The translations under genes were made by a program, and so were the position numbers. Of a stretch of 64,000 nt of DNA, positions 1-8,116 are shown piece by piece. How positions within the stretch are numbered: the stretch's first letter is position 1; each line of letters opens with the position of its first letter. The notes beneath the pieces are model-generated. The model searched no databases. It was not told the DNA's origin and saw only the letters and a program-made list of their open reading frames with translations. The stretch covers positions 248,001-312,000 of the forward strand of contig NZ_QYUL01000004.1 in assembly GCF_003590795.1 (NCBI RefSeq). Reading direction: 5' to 3'. The DNA is from Azospirillum cavernae (lineage in GTDB: Bacteria; Pseudomonadota; Alphaproteobacteria; Azospirillales; Azospirillaceae).

Positions 1-407
1 CCGTCGAACAGGCTGATCCCAACCGATTCCAGCCCGCGCCCGGCCAGACGCGACAGCGTCACCGTGGCGCTGCGGCTCAACACGTCCACCGTGCCTTCGG
101 TCAGCAGGCCCAACGCCTCGTCGGTGGTGCCGGAGATGAAGGACACCTTTTCGGCGTCGCCCAGCACGGCGGCGGCCAGAGCGCGGCAGTAATCGACGTC
201 GAACCCACGCCACCGCCCATCGCTGCCGCGCAGAGAAAACCCAGCCACCCCGGTGGACACGGCGCAGCGCACGGCGCCGCGCTGGCGGATGTCGTCCAAG
301 CGCCCGGCCTGCGCCGTCGCGGCGCCCAGCGCCAACAACAGTCCGGCCCAACAGACCGCCAGAAACGCGCCGATCCGGCGCGGCGCGGTCCCCTGCTTTC
401 CCATCAT
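1..407 (-). CDS. AapJ-like periplasmic amino-acid binding protein (3' end off window)
   Basis: Partial reading frame, about 135 residues, whose C-terminal part lies left of the window. It starts MMGKQGTAPRR and has a hydrophobic signal peptide (FLAVCWAGLLLALGAATAQA), so the product is periplasmic. The mature start, with RGAVRCAVSTGVAGFSL and then WRGFDVDYCRALAAAV, matches the start of AapJ-type general L-amino-acid binding proteins of alphaproteobacteria (family knowledge). Two ATGs are possible (407 and 404); both overlap the TGA of the upstream TolC-like gene, so the two are translationally coupled. An AapJ-like protein at the end of a type I secretion operon is unusual, and no aapQMP permease genes are visible. 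The solute-binding family is confident; the ligand is unknown. Confidence 0.8.
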   Translation of the reverse strand, partial: MMGKQGTAPRRIGAFLAVCWAGLLLALGAATAQAGRLDDIRQRGAVRCAVSTGVAGFSLRGSDGRWRGFDVDYCRALAAAVLGDAEKVSFISGTTDEALGLLTEGTVDVLSRSATVTLSRLAGRGLESVGISLFD

Positions 408-1867
408 TCGGCCACCGAAATATCCAGCAATCCAGCGGTGCGCAGCAGCGTCAGCGTGGCGATGGTCACGTCGCCTTGCGCCGACGCGGCGTCGGCCTGG
501 GCGTTGAACAGCGAGGTTTCGCCCGACAGAACGTCGATCAGCGACCGGCGGCCCTGCTGGCGTTCCTCGCGGGCCAACCGCAGGAACTCCGCCGAAATGC
601 GCGCCTGATTTTCAAAGAAAATCGCCGTCTCGCGCGCGGTGTCGAGAGTCTGCCAGGCGTTGCCGACCTGCTCGTCCAGCGTCACCCGGCGTTCGTCCAG
701 TTGCGATTGCGCGGCGCGGGCCGAAGCCTGGGCGGCGTCGATGGAGTGCAGCGGCGCCAGCCCCAAATTGAACGGCATGGTGACGGCGACCTTGTACGTC
801 TGGTCGCCCTTGGCCCCCATCACGCCGCCGACGTTGCGGCGGTTGGACAGTTCGGCCACCGCCTCCACGCGCGGGGCCAGTTCGGTTCCGCGCACGCGCC
901 GCACCTCGGCCTTGGCGATGTCGGCGCCCAGACCGGCGATTTCGACCTGGATGTTCCGCGCGCGCGCCTGGGCAACCGCCTCGTCCAGATTGGCGGGCAA
1001 GGCCGACGCGCGCGGACCGAAGGGGCCGATGCGGGCGGGCGGCTCGCTGTGGAACACGGCGCGGTATTTGTTGACCGCCGCCACATGGGCGCCGCGCGCG
1101 CGGACCAGACGGGCGCGTGCCCCGGCAAGCTGGCTTTTCGATTGCAGGACGTCGGTGGCGTAACCGCCGCCCAACTCGACCCGGCTTTCTTCCAAGCCGG
1201 TCTGGCGTTCGATGTTGCGCAGCGATTGTTCGGAGAATTCCACCACCTGCCGGGTTCGCCCGACATTGACCAGCGCGGTCAAGCCGTCGAGCAACACCTC
1301 TTGCGTCACGTCGCGCAGGGTGGCTTCGGCCTGTTGCTGGGCCAAGGTCGCCTTTTCGATGTCGCCGCCGATGCGTCCGAAATCGAGCAACGGCTGACGC
1401 AGCGACACCTGCGCGTCGCGCGTCGTGCCGCTGGTCGGCGGGGTTGGCGATGGGTTGCGCTGGCTTTCATGCCCGACCGACGCGGTGACGGTCACGTCGC
1501 CGTACCAGCCCGCCTTGGACTTGCGCAGGCTGGCGTCGGCGGCCTCCTTGCTGGCCTGGGCGGCGGCGATGCGATGATTCTCGACCACCAGCCGCTCCAG
1601 GATCGGGCGCAGGATCATGGCGGCGGCCTTGCTCGTCTCCACCGCGCCGTCTGCCGCCTTGGCCGCCGGGGTTTTCTTCGGCGGGGCCTTTTTGGCGGGC
1701 GGTTTCTTGTCCGTCACGGGCGCGGCGTCCCCAGCGGCGACGGGGGCGGGCGCGGGCGTTTCCGCCGCCAGGGTTGGAACGGCCAGCAGCAGCGCGGGCG
1801 CAAGCGTCAGCAGGACCGTCGCGCGGACTATTGGGCTGGCGTGGCGCGGCGCGACGAAGTTCGGCAC
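404..1867 (-). CDS. TolC-family outer membrane channel of type I secretion system
   Basis: 487 residues, close to the usual TolC/outer membrane efflux protein length. An N-terminal signal peptide (VLLTLAPALLLAVPTLAA) is followed by a Pro/Ala/Lys-rich linker (about residues 36-75) and then two long alpha-helical repeats typical of the family, for example LRQPLLDFGRIGGDIEKA and VTMPFNLGLAPLHSIDAA. The GRIGGDIEKA and LNxG-like turns are family hallmarks. It should form the outer membrane duct for the ABC/HlyD pair encoded just upstream (HlyD ends 6 nt before this start). Its stop overlaps the start of the AapJ-like gene. The likely cargo is the giant VCBS-repeat protein encoded divergently at 8117-15708. 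Confidence 0.9.
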   Translation of the reverse strand: MPNFVAPRHASPIVRATVLLTLAPALLLAVPTLAAETPAPAPVAAGDAAPVTDKKPPAKKAPPKKTPAAKAADGAVETSKAAAMILRPILERLVVENHRIAAAQASKEAADASLRKSKAGWYGDVTVTASVGHESQRNPSPTPPTSGTTRDAQVSLRQPLLDFGRIGGDIEKATLAQQQAEATLRDVTQEVLLDGLTALVNVGRTRQVVEFSEQSLRNIERQTGLEESRVELGGGYATDVLQSKSQLAGARARLVRARGAHVAAVNKYRAVFHSEPPARIGPFGPRASALPANLDEAVAQARARNIQVEIAGLGADIAKAEVRRVRGTELAPRVEAVAELSNRRNVGGVMGAKGDQTYKVAVTMPFNLGLAPLHSIDAAQASARAAQSQLDERRVTLDEQVGNAWQTLDTARETAIFFENQARISAEFLRLAREERQQGRRSLIDVLSGETSLFNAQADAASAQGDVTIATLTLLRTAGLLDISVAE

Positions 1868-1873
1868 GGGCGG

Positions 1874-3184
1874 TTATCTTTCCTGAAAGGCGAAACGCAT
1901 GGCGTTGGTCCAGGGACTCAGCAGATATTCCAACACAGTCCGGCGTCCGATCAAGACGCTGCACGTCACCTGCATGCCTGGATAAAGTTGATAGCGTCGG
2001 CCCGAAACGTCAAAGGCGTTCTCATTGGTGACAACCCTGACTCGGTAATAGGAATGGCCGTCATTCGTCACGGTCGCGTCGGGGCTGACCCGCTCCACCC
2101 GACCATCGAGCGGCGGGAAGGACGAGGCGTCGCCGGAGTTGAGCACCACCCGCACCGACAAACCAGGGTGGACATAGCCGATGTCCTGAATCGGCAGGCG
2201 GGCTTCGATCACCAGCCGGTCTTCGCCGGGAACAATTTCAGCCAGGGTTTGCCCTGGCTGAATCACCCCGCCTTCGGTGCTGACGCTGACGCTTTTGACG
2301 ATGCCGTCCACCGGCGCGCGCAGAACCGTCCGTTCCTCGACGTTGCGCAGGGTCTGCATGCGTTGCGACAGTTCGTCATGCTGCTGACGCGCGGTTCCAA
2401 GCTCGCGCCGGGCCTGTTCCGCCGCGCTGCCTTCGACCCAGGCCAGCCGCTCCCGCGCCTCCTCCAACGCCGCTTCCAAACGGGGAATGCTGGCTTGATC
2501 GGAATCCACCAGGGTGCGCAGCGCCTGCTGTTGGCGCAACTGTTCCAGATGGCTCATCCGGTTGGAGAGATCCTTGCTCAGCATGTTCTCGCTGATCGTC
2601 ACCTGACTGGTGACGATCTCCAGCGCGCGGCGGTTGTTGCGCATCCGCACGCGGGCCTCTTCCAACTCCCCGGTCTTTCCCGCCACCAGTTGGGCCTGGA
2701 TGCGGAACTCATGCAGCAGCCGGTTGCGGCGGCTGTTGAACAGGTCGAGCGCCGCCGCCACAACGTCGGGAACCATCGCCACCGCCTCGGGATCGAAGAC
2801 GGGCGCGGCGCTGTTGGCGATTTCCGCCGTCAGGCGGGCGGTGTCCACCCGCAGGCTGGTCAGACGCCGTCCCAACTCCGACGCCTCGGCCTGCGCGCGG
2901 GTTGGGTCCAGGCGGAACAGCGGTTGCCCCTTCACCACCCGGTCGCCTTCCGACACCAGGATTTCGGTGACGATGCCGCCCTCCAGATGCTGGATGGCCT
3001 TGACCCGGCTGGCCGGGCCGACCTCCCCCATCGCGGTGGTCGCCACGTCGAGCTGGCCGAACGCCGCCCAGCCCACCAACGCGGCCAGCACGACGGCGAT
3101 TTCCACCGCCAGACGGCGACGGCCCGGATGTGGACGAACCGCCGGAGCGGCGACGCCGGGCAGGTTGGCGGTCTGCAAGGTCAT
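1874..3184 (-). CDS. HlyD-family membrane fusion protein (type I secretion adaptor)
   Basis: 436 residues from the ATG at 3184, which overlaps the TGA of the upstream ABC gene (ATGA), so I prefer it to a longer frame. A short cytoplasmic tail is followed by one membrane anchor (about residues 26-45), a lipoyl-like half-motif (GGIVTEILVSEGDRVVKGQP), a long coiled-coil hairpin (about 95-270) and the second half (LRAPVDGIVKSVSVSTEGG). The C-terminal beta-barrel region ends MQVTCSVLIGRRTVLEYLLS, the usual end of HlyD/PrtE/LapC-type adaptors. It bridges the inner-membrane ABC exporter and the TolC-like channel. Confidence 0.92.
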   Translation of the reverse strand: MTLQTANLPGVAAPAVRPHPGRRRLAVEIAVVLAALVGWAAFGQLDVATTAMGEVGPASRVKAIQHLEGGIVTEILVSEGDRVVKGQPLFRLDPTRAQAEASELGRRLTSLRVDTARLTAEIANSAAPVFDPEAVAMVPDVVAAALDLFNSRRNRLLHEFRIQAQLVAGKTGELEEARVRMRNNRRALEIVTSQVTISENMLSKDLSNRMSHLEQLRQQQALRTLVDSDQASIPRLEAALEEARERLAWVEGSAAEQARRELGTARQQHDELSQRMQTLRNVEERTVLRAPVDGIVKSVSVSTEGGVIQPGQTLAEIVPGEDRLVIEARLPIQDIGYVHPGLSVRVVLNSGDASSFPPLDGRVERVSPDATVTNDGHSYYRVRVVTNENAFDVSGRRYQLYPGMQVTCSVLIGRRTVLEYLLSPWTNAMRFAFQER

Positions 3185-4878
3185 AGCGCGGCCCTCAAGG
3201 TCGGGGCCTCCGGCGAGCGCAAGCCGGAGCGGGGGCCATCGAGATGGACGACGCAATGGGTGCCGTTCAAAATCACCGGATCATGGGTGGCGATGATGAG
3301 CGTGCGGCCACGCTGGGCCAGATCGATCAGCCGTTGATAGACGACGCGCGCGCCCTCGCGGTCCAACCCTTCGGACGGCTCGTCGAGCAGATAGAGCGGC
3401 CCATCGGTGACAAGGGCGCGGGCCAACCCCAGACGGCGGCGGATGCCCGGCGCCAGCGTGCGCCCGCCATTGTCCAAAACCATGTCGAGATGCTGTGGGT
3501 GGCGTTCGACAAAGCCGCTCAGATCGGCGTCGGCCAAACAACGCAGCAGGTCGTCGTCGCTGGCCTCGGGCCGGGCGAGCCGCAGATTGTCGCGCAGGGT
3601 GCCGGGCAGGAACAGCGGCTCCTGCGGCAGGTAAGACACCCGGCTGCGCCACCAATCCAACGCCAGCAGGCGGCGATCAACCCCATCGGCGAGGATCTGG
3701 CCCTGGCTTGGCTCCATCAGCCCGGCGATGGCCTTCAACAGCACCGATTTTCCCGCCCCGTTCCGCCCGGTCAGCGCGACGACCCCGCCCGCCGCCACCG
3801 ACACGGTCAGGTTGGAAAAAAGCGGACCGTCCTGTCCGGGAAAGGCGATGGCCAGATCCTGCACGGTCAACGCGCCGTTCCAGGACGGCAGGGCGCGCCC
3901 GCCGGACCGCTCCACCGCGACCTCGGCGAAGCGCCGGGCCTCGGCGACGGCGGTCGCCGCCGCGCGCAGGGTTCGGCCATATTGCACGATCCGGCCAAAG
4001 GGCATCAGCGCCCGCCCGGCAATCAGATTGGCCCCGACCAGCGTGCCGACGTCCAGCGTGCCCGCGACCACCTGCAAAGCGCCGACGCCGACGATGGCGA
4101 CGCCCAACAGCGCCTGCGTCACCTGGGTGAGCGACGCGCCGCCGATCTGCACCCAGCCCGTCCGGTCGCCAATCGCCCAAACCTGTTCGGTCAACCGCTG
4201 CCAACGCCCCATCAGCACGGTCTGGGCGCGGAAATGGCGCACGGTTTCCGCCGCGTGGACCGCGCTGGCGACCAGCGTGTTGACCTCGCCCGCCGCGCGG
4301 CTGAGCGTGGCCGAGGGCGTCGCCAACCGGCGTTGGTCGAGCCACGCCTGAAAGGCCAGAACCGCGCAAAACGCCGCCGTGATCCCGGCCAGGGTCGGCG
4401 ACAGCAGGGCCAAAACGGTCAGAACCAGCAGGGAAAAGGGCAGATCGGCCACGACCGTCAAACCCGCCGGGCCAAAGGCCACGCGCGCGCGTTCAACCCC
4501 GCGCATCAACTCTTCGCGCGCCGCCGCGCTCCACGGGGTTTGCGCCCGCAAATCGGCGGTCAGCAGCAGTCCGAAGACGCCCGTCGCCAAACGGCGGTCC
4601 TGGTCCCCGGCGATGCTCTCGGCGATCACCCAGCGCAGCTTGCGCAACTGATGCTCCGCCGTCACCGCCAGAAGCGCTCCCACCGTCAGCGTCAGCAAGG
4701 TGGCGGACACGCCATGGGTGACGTAACGGTTCAGCACCTGCATGACGAACAGCGACACCGTCAGCCCCAACACCGCCAGCAAAGCGGTGATGGCGAGCAG
4801 ACGCGCCGTCTCACCCGGCGCGCGCGCCAGACGGGCGATGATCTCGCCGATGCCGGACGGCGCGCGGGTCGGCGTCAC
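3181..4878 (-). CDS. Type I secretion ABC transporter (permease-ATPase)
   Basis: 565 residues; a membrane domain with about six segments (residues 25-290) and a C-terminal nucleotide-binding domain. Walker A is GRNGAGKS and Walker B is LYLLDEPSEGLD with the catalytic Glu, followed by the switch His in IIATHDP. The signature loop, normally LSGGQ, reads LAPGI before RRRLGLARAL, a clear departure that may slow or modify ATP hydrolysis. There is no C39 peptidase domain, so it resembles PrtD/HlyB-like exporters of non-bacteriocin cargo. It starts with GTG at 4878, overlapping the TGA of the upstream channel-fusion gene, and its own stop overlaps the HlyD start. Confidence 0.9.
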   Translation of the reverse strand: MTPTRAPSGIGEIIARLARAPGETARLLAITALLAVLGLTVSLFVMQVLNRYVTHGVSATLLTLTVGALLAVTAEHQLRKLRWVIAESIAGDQDRRLATGVFGLLLTADLRAQTPWSAAAREELMRGVERARVAFGPAGLTVVADLPFSLLVLTVLALLSPTLAGITAAFCAVLAFQAWLDQRRLATPSATLSRAAGEVNTLVASAVHAAETVRHFRAQTVLMGRWQRLTEQVWAIGDRTGWVQIGGASLTQVTQALLGVAIVGVGALQVVAGTLDVGTLVGANLIAGRALMPFGRIVQYGRTLRAAATAVAEARRFAEVAVERSGGRALPSWNGALTVQDLAIAFPGQDGPLFSNLTVSVAAGGVVALTGRNGAGKSVLLKAIAGLMEPSQGQILADGVDRRLLALDWWRSRVSYLPQEPLFLPGTLRDNLRLARPEASDDDLLRCLADADLSGFVERHPQHLDMVLDNGGRTLAPGIRRRLGLARALVTDGPLYLLDEPSEGLDREGARVVYQRLIDLAQRGRTLIIATHDPVILNGTHCVVHLDGPRSGLRSPEAPTLRAAL

Positions 4879-7800
4879 GCCGGGCGCTCCTCAGGGCTGG
4901 TCGGGGGCGGCAAGAGCAGGGGCGACGGGACGGTTTCATCCACCTCGCCCGGAACCGGCGGCGACCAATGAACGCCGTTGGCCTGAAAACGCTCCCACAC
5001 CCGCGTCCACACCTCGTGCAGGATTTTGTGCTCGTCGTTGCCCTTGGCCAGATAGAATTTGACCCGGTAACGCGCCGCCCAGACGCCGCTGGCGCACTCC
5101 ACGCCCTTGTATTGGCAATCCGGGCCGAAATAATTGCTGGCGAGGTTGAGGAAACAGTCGAAACTGTCCAACGCCTCCTTGACCAGCCGTGAAATCAGGC
5201 GCGGGTCGTAGGTTGGATCGATGAACAGTTGGGTGCGGACGAAATTGGCGTCCACGTCGCTGAAATTGTGGATTTCCGCTTCGGAAATCTTGCCGTTGGC
5301 CAGACAGACGATTTGCCCGTCCAGATGTCGGATGCGCACGGTGCGCCAGGTGATGTCCACCACCTGCCCCATCACCGTCTGGCTGGCCTTGATGTAGTCG
5401 CCGACCTTGAAGGGCCGTTCGATGTTCAGGACGATGCCGGAAAAGATGTTGGCGATGTTGGCCTGCACCGCCAAACCAATAATCATCGCCATCAGGCCCG
5501 AGGTGGCCAGCAGGCTGGTGACGGGTTTGGCGAAGACATAGGCGATGACGCCGAAGAAGGCGAACAGATAGATCACCAGCGCCGTGAACATGCGGATGAC
5601 GTTGGGAACCTTGCGCGCGGCGCGGATCTCCAGCGGCACCCAGATGAAGCGCTCCAACGAAATGGTGGCCAGCCGGGCGGGGATCACCCACCACAGCACG
5701 CTGTAAACCCCGACCACCATGTCGATGGCCCCGGTCGGCGCGTTGGCAAGCGCGTAATCCAGCGCCATGTTGCCGCCCGCCAGCAGCAGAAATGGCCAGC
5801 AGACCAAGCGCAGGCCCAGCGTCTGCATCCGCCAGAACTGCCCGCGATCCTTGCCGTCCAGCAGGCGCGCCAGGATCGAGCCGACCAGCGCGATGATGGC
5901 GATGTAGATCAAGGACTCTCTGGGCAGATAGTCGCGCACGTCGATGGTGTCGAGCTTCAGCAGCGCGCCCATGTCGAGCTGAGAGAAGTTGGGCTGCGGT
6001 TTGCCAAACCCGACAAAGGCCGGATCGCCTTCGGAAATCCGTTCGACCACATCCTGAGAGATCCAGGCGCGCCCCACGGTCCAGCCCGGCGCGCCCGCCA
6101 ACGCGCGCAGGCGCAGAAGCATTTGCGTCAGCGAGTCCTGCTGCTGCTCGCCCGGCTCATGGCCAAGCCAGCGCATCGCCCGGCCCAGCATCGACCCTTC
6201 GGCGTCGGCGGTTTCCACCCCGCCGGACAGCGAGCCGCTGATGCTCTCGGCCAGCGAGGTGGTGCTGTTCAGATTCATGCCCAGCACGTCGCTGACATAC
6301 ATCAGGTTGTTGCGGGCCAAGGTGCGGTGGCGGAACCCGATGCCGACGATGTGGGTGCCGTAGGCCCGCTCCACCGACGAATAATTGGTGTAAAAGCTCG
6401 CCTTGATCCGATAGGAGGCGTACAGCATGTCGCCGACCTGGACTTGCCGTTCGGGCTTGTCCAGCTTGATCGGCTGCACCGCGTTGGTGAACACGATGTC
6501 CTGCGGCGCGAAGTCCCCGCGCCAGCGGAACCACAGATTCAGCGCCAGTTCCGCTGTGCCCGCGTTGGGGTCGAACCCGGTGATCTTGTCGATGGTGACG
6601 CCCGCATAGACCACGTTCGTCTTGTACATGAAGCGGTCGTTGACGTAGAGCGCCCGGCCCGCCACCAGCTCGTCCAGATAATTGCCGATGCTCTCTTCGC
6701 GGATCGGCGACAATTGAGTGAGCGCGGCGATCAGGGCGGCGCCGTCATACGTGCCGACATAGGCGGTGGGGGCCGCGATCCCCTTCCCGTCGAAGGTCAG
6801 CGGACCCAGCAGGCCCGTCACCACCCGGCCCGGTTTGGTCAAGGCGGTGTGGATGCGTTCGCGCAGACCTGTCACATCCTCGGCGGGCAGACGCCGCGCG
6901 CCGCGCGGGGCCATGTCCATCACCAGACGCCGCGCCCCTTCATAGGCGATGGCCGACACCCAATCGGGGGGCGCGCGGTGCGCCTTGATGTAGTCGGTGC
7001 GGAAATTCTGCGCCATCTCACCGGCGGTGTCGTACATCAGCGGCGTGGACGCGAAGCTGCCGTGCAGGCCCGCCGCCGCCGAACCCGGCGCGCTCCAGGC
7101 GTCGCGGAAGGAATCCAGGAAGGCCTGCGTCGCCATGCTGCGCAAGCCCGCCACCCGGTTGCGGATCCCGCCCTTGCGCAAGGCCGCCAGAACCTCGCCC
7201 GCCGGATGCGGATCGGCCAGGACGATGACGCTGCCGCTGACCCGGCCCTCGCGCAGTTCGGCGACGATGCGGGCCAAACGGTCGGCGACGTCGGGCGCCG
7301 CCGGATCAAACTCCCAGCGGTTGAGCACCCGCGTGCCAAAGCGCTGCATCACCTCGTCAAAGGACTGGCTGAGCGCCTCTTCCTCGGCGCCGCGCTGGTG
7401 GATGATCGAGACGACCTTTTCACCCAGGACGTTGCGCACATAATTGGCGAGGAACCGCGTCTCAAAGACCCGGTCGAACGTCATATGAAACAACCAGGGA
7501 TCGGTGCCGCGCACACCTGATACGGGTGGCGGAGCGGGGGTCAGGGCGGGCACCCGGGCCGTCCGGTACACGTCGGCGGCGGCCTCCGCCGCTTCGCCCG
7601 ACCAGTGGCCGACCACGCCGACGACGCCCGCCGCAACCGCTTTTTCAGCGGCGGCGCGGGCGGCAGCCGGGTCGTCGGAATCGTCAATCACCAGTGATTT
7701 CAAGGGGACGCCGTCAATGCCGCCCGCCCGGTTGATTTGGTCGATGTAAAGCTCGACCCCCTCGCGGATGGCGCGGCCAAGCTCCTTGGCAGCGCCCGAT

Positions 7801-7985
7801 TGCGGCGTCAAAACGCCAATCTGGATCACGCGGTCGGCGGGCCGATCAAACAGAGTCAAACGGGCGACAAGCGACAGGCTCAACGCAACAGCGCCCGCAA
7901 TTCCCAAAATAACCAGGAACAGCGAACGTTTTGACAGGGTGGCGAACCATGCTTTTGCCCGCTTCATCAAATCCATCACCCTCAT
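4875..7985 (-). CDS. Periplasmic binding domain fused to MscS mechanosensitive channel
   Basis: 1036 residues. An N-terminal signal-anchor (20-45) precedes a type I periplasmic binding domain of the Leu/Ile/Val-binding class (about 53-420: IGVLTPQSGAAKELGRAIREG, GVVGVVGHWSGEAAEA). Residues 445-567 form a beta-rich region. Membrane segments (about 690-860) lead into an MscS pore and beta domain, with GLMAMIIGLAVQANIANIFS, then GIVLNIERPFKVGDYI, then DGQIVCLANGKISEAEIHNF. The MscS part is certain. The middle region has the spacing of a Cys-loop-type ligand-binding domain (VTIDKITGFDPNAGTAEL then LNLWFRWRG; YRIKASFYTNYSSVERAYG), which is inference. It heads the type I secretion operon. The start is uncertain: ATGs at 7985, 7976 and 7967 are all in frame. 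Confidence 0.88.
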   Translation of the reverse strand: MRVMDLMKRAKAWFATLSKRSLFLVILGIAGAVALSLSLVARLTLFDRPADRVIQIGVLTPQSGAAKELGRAIREGVELYIDQINRAGGIDGVPLKSLVIDDSDDPAAARAAAEKAVAAGVVGVVGHWSGEAAEAAADVYRTARVPALTPAPPPVSGVRGTDPWLFHMTFDRVFETRFLANYVRNVLGEKVVSIIHQRGAEEEALSQSFDEVMQRFGTRVLNRWEFDPAAPDVADRLARIVAELREGRVSGSVIVLADPHPAGEVLAALRKGGIRNRVAGLRSMATQAFLDSFRDAWSAPGSAAAGLHGSFASTPLMYDTAGEMAQNFRTDYIKAHRAPPDWVSAIAYEGARRLVMDMAPRGARRLPAEDVTGLRERIHTALTKPGRVVTGLLGPLTFDGKGIAAPTAYVGTYDGAALIAALTQLSPIREESIGNYLDELVAGRALYVNDRFMYKTNVVYAGVTIDKITGFDPNAGTAELALNLWFRWRGDFAPQDIVFTNAVQPIKLDKPERQVQVGDMLYASYRIKASFYTNYSSVERAYGTHIVGIGFRHRTLARNNLMYVSDVLGMNLNSTTSLAESISGSLSGGVETADAEGSMLGRAMRWLGHEPGEQQQDSLTQMLLRLRALAGAPGWTVGRAWISQDVVERISEGDPAFVGFGKPQPNFSQLDMGALLKLDTIDVRDYLPRESLIYIAIIALVGSILARLLDGKDRGQFWRMQTLGLRLVCWPFLLLAGGNMALDYALANAPTGAIDMVVGVYSVLWWVIPARLATISLERFIWVPLEIRAARKVPNVIRMFTALVIYLFAFFGVIAYVFAKPVTSLLATSGLMAMIIGLAVQANIANIFSGIVLNIERPFKVGDYIKASQTVMGQVVDITWRTVRIRHLDGQIVCLANGKISEAEIHNFSDVDANFVRTQLFIDPTYDPRLISRLVKEALDSFDCFLNLASNYFGPDCQYKGVECASGVWAARYRVKFYLAKGNDEHKILHEVWTRVWERFQANGVHWSPPVPGEVDETVPSPLLLPPPTSPEERPA

Positions 7986-8116
7986 CCGACAGGAGAAGAC
8001 TCAATTTGTCACATCAAGTCTTTTCCCGCCACATTGCGGCCAACCCTAGCATAGACCATTCGGAAATACTATAGTATGGCCTGTATTACCAACAGCATTG
8101 ACCTGACGCAAGCAGC
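7986..8116. promoter_or_regulatory. Divergent promoter region with 12-bp palindrome
   Basis: 131 bp separate the divergent channel/secretion operon and the giant surface-protein gene, so both promoters must lie here. Positions 8066-8077 form a perfect palindrome ATACTATAGTAT, about 40 nt upstream of the plus-strand ATG at 8117. It could be an operator or part of a -10 region. No strong ribosome-binding site precedes 8117. Confidence 0.45.

Noticed and set aside
476..3337. 953-codon plus-strand frame over the TolC/HlyD genes
   Set aside because: The minus-strand frames carry signal peptides, conserved motifs and overlapping starts/stops; this one has none.
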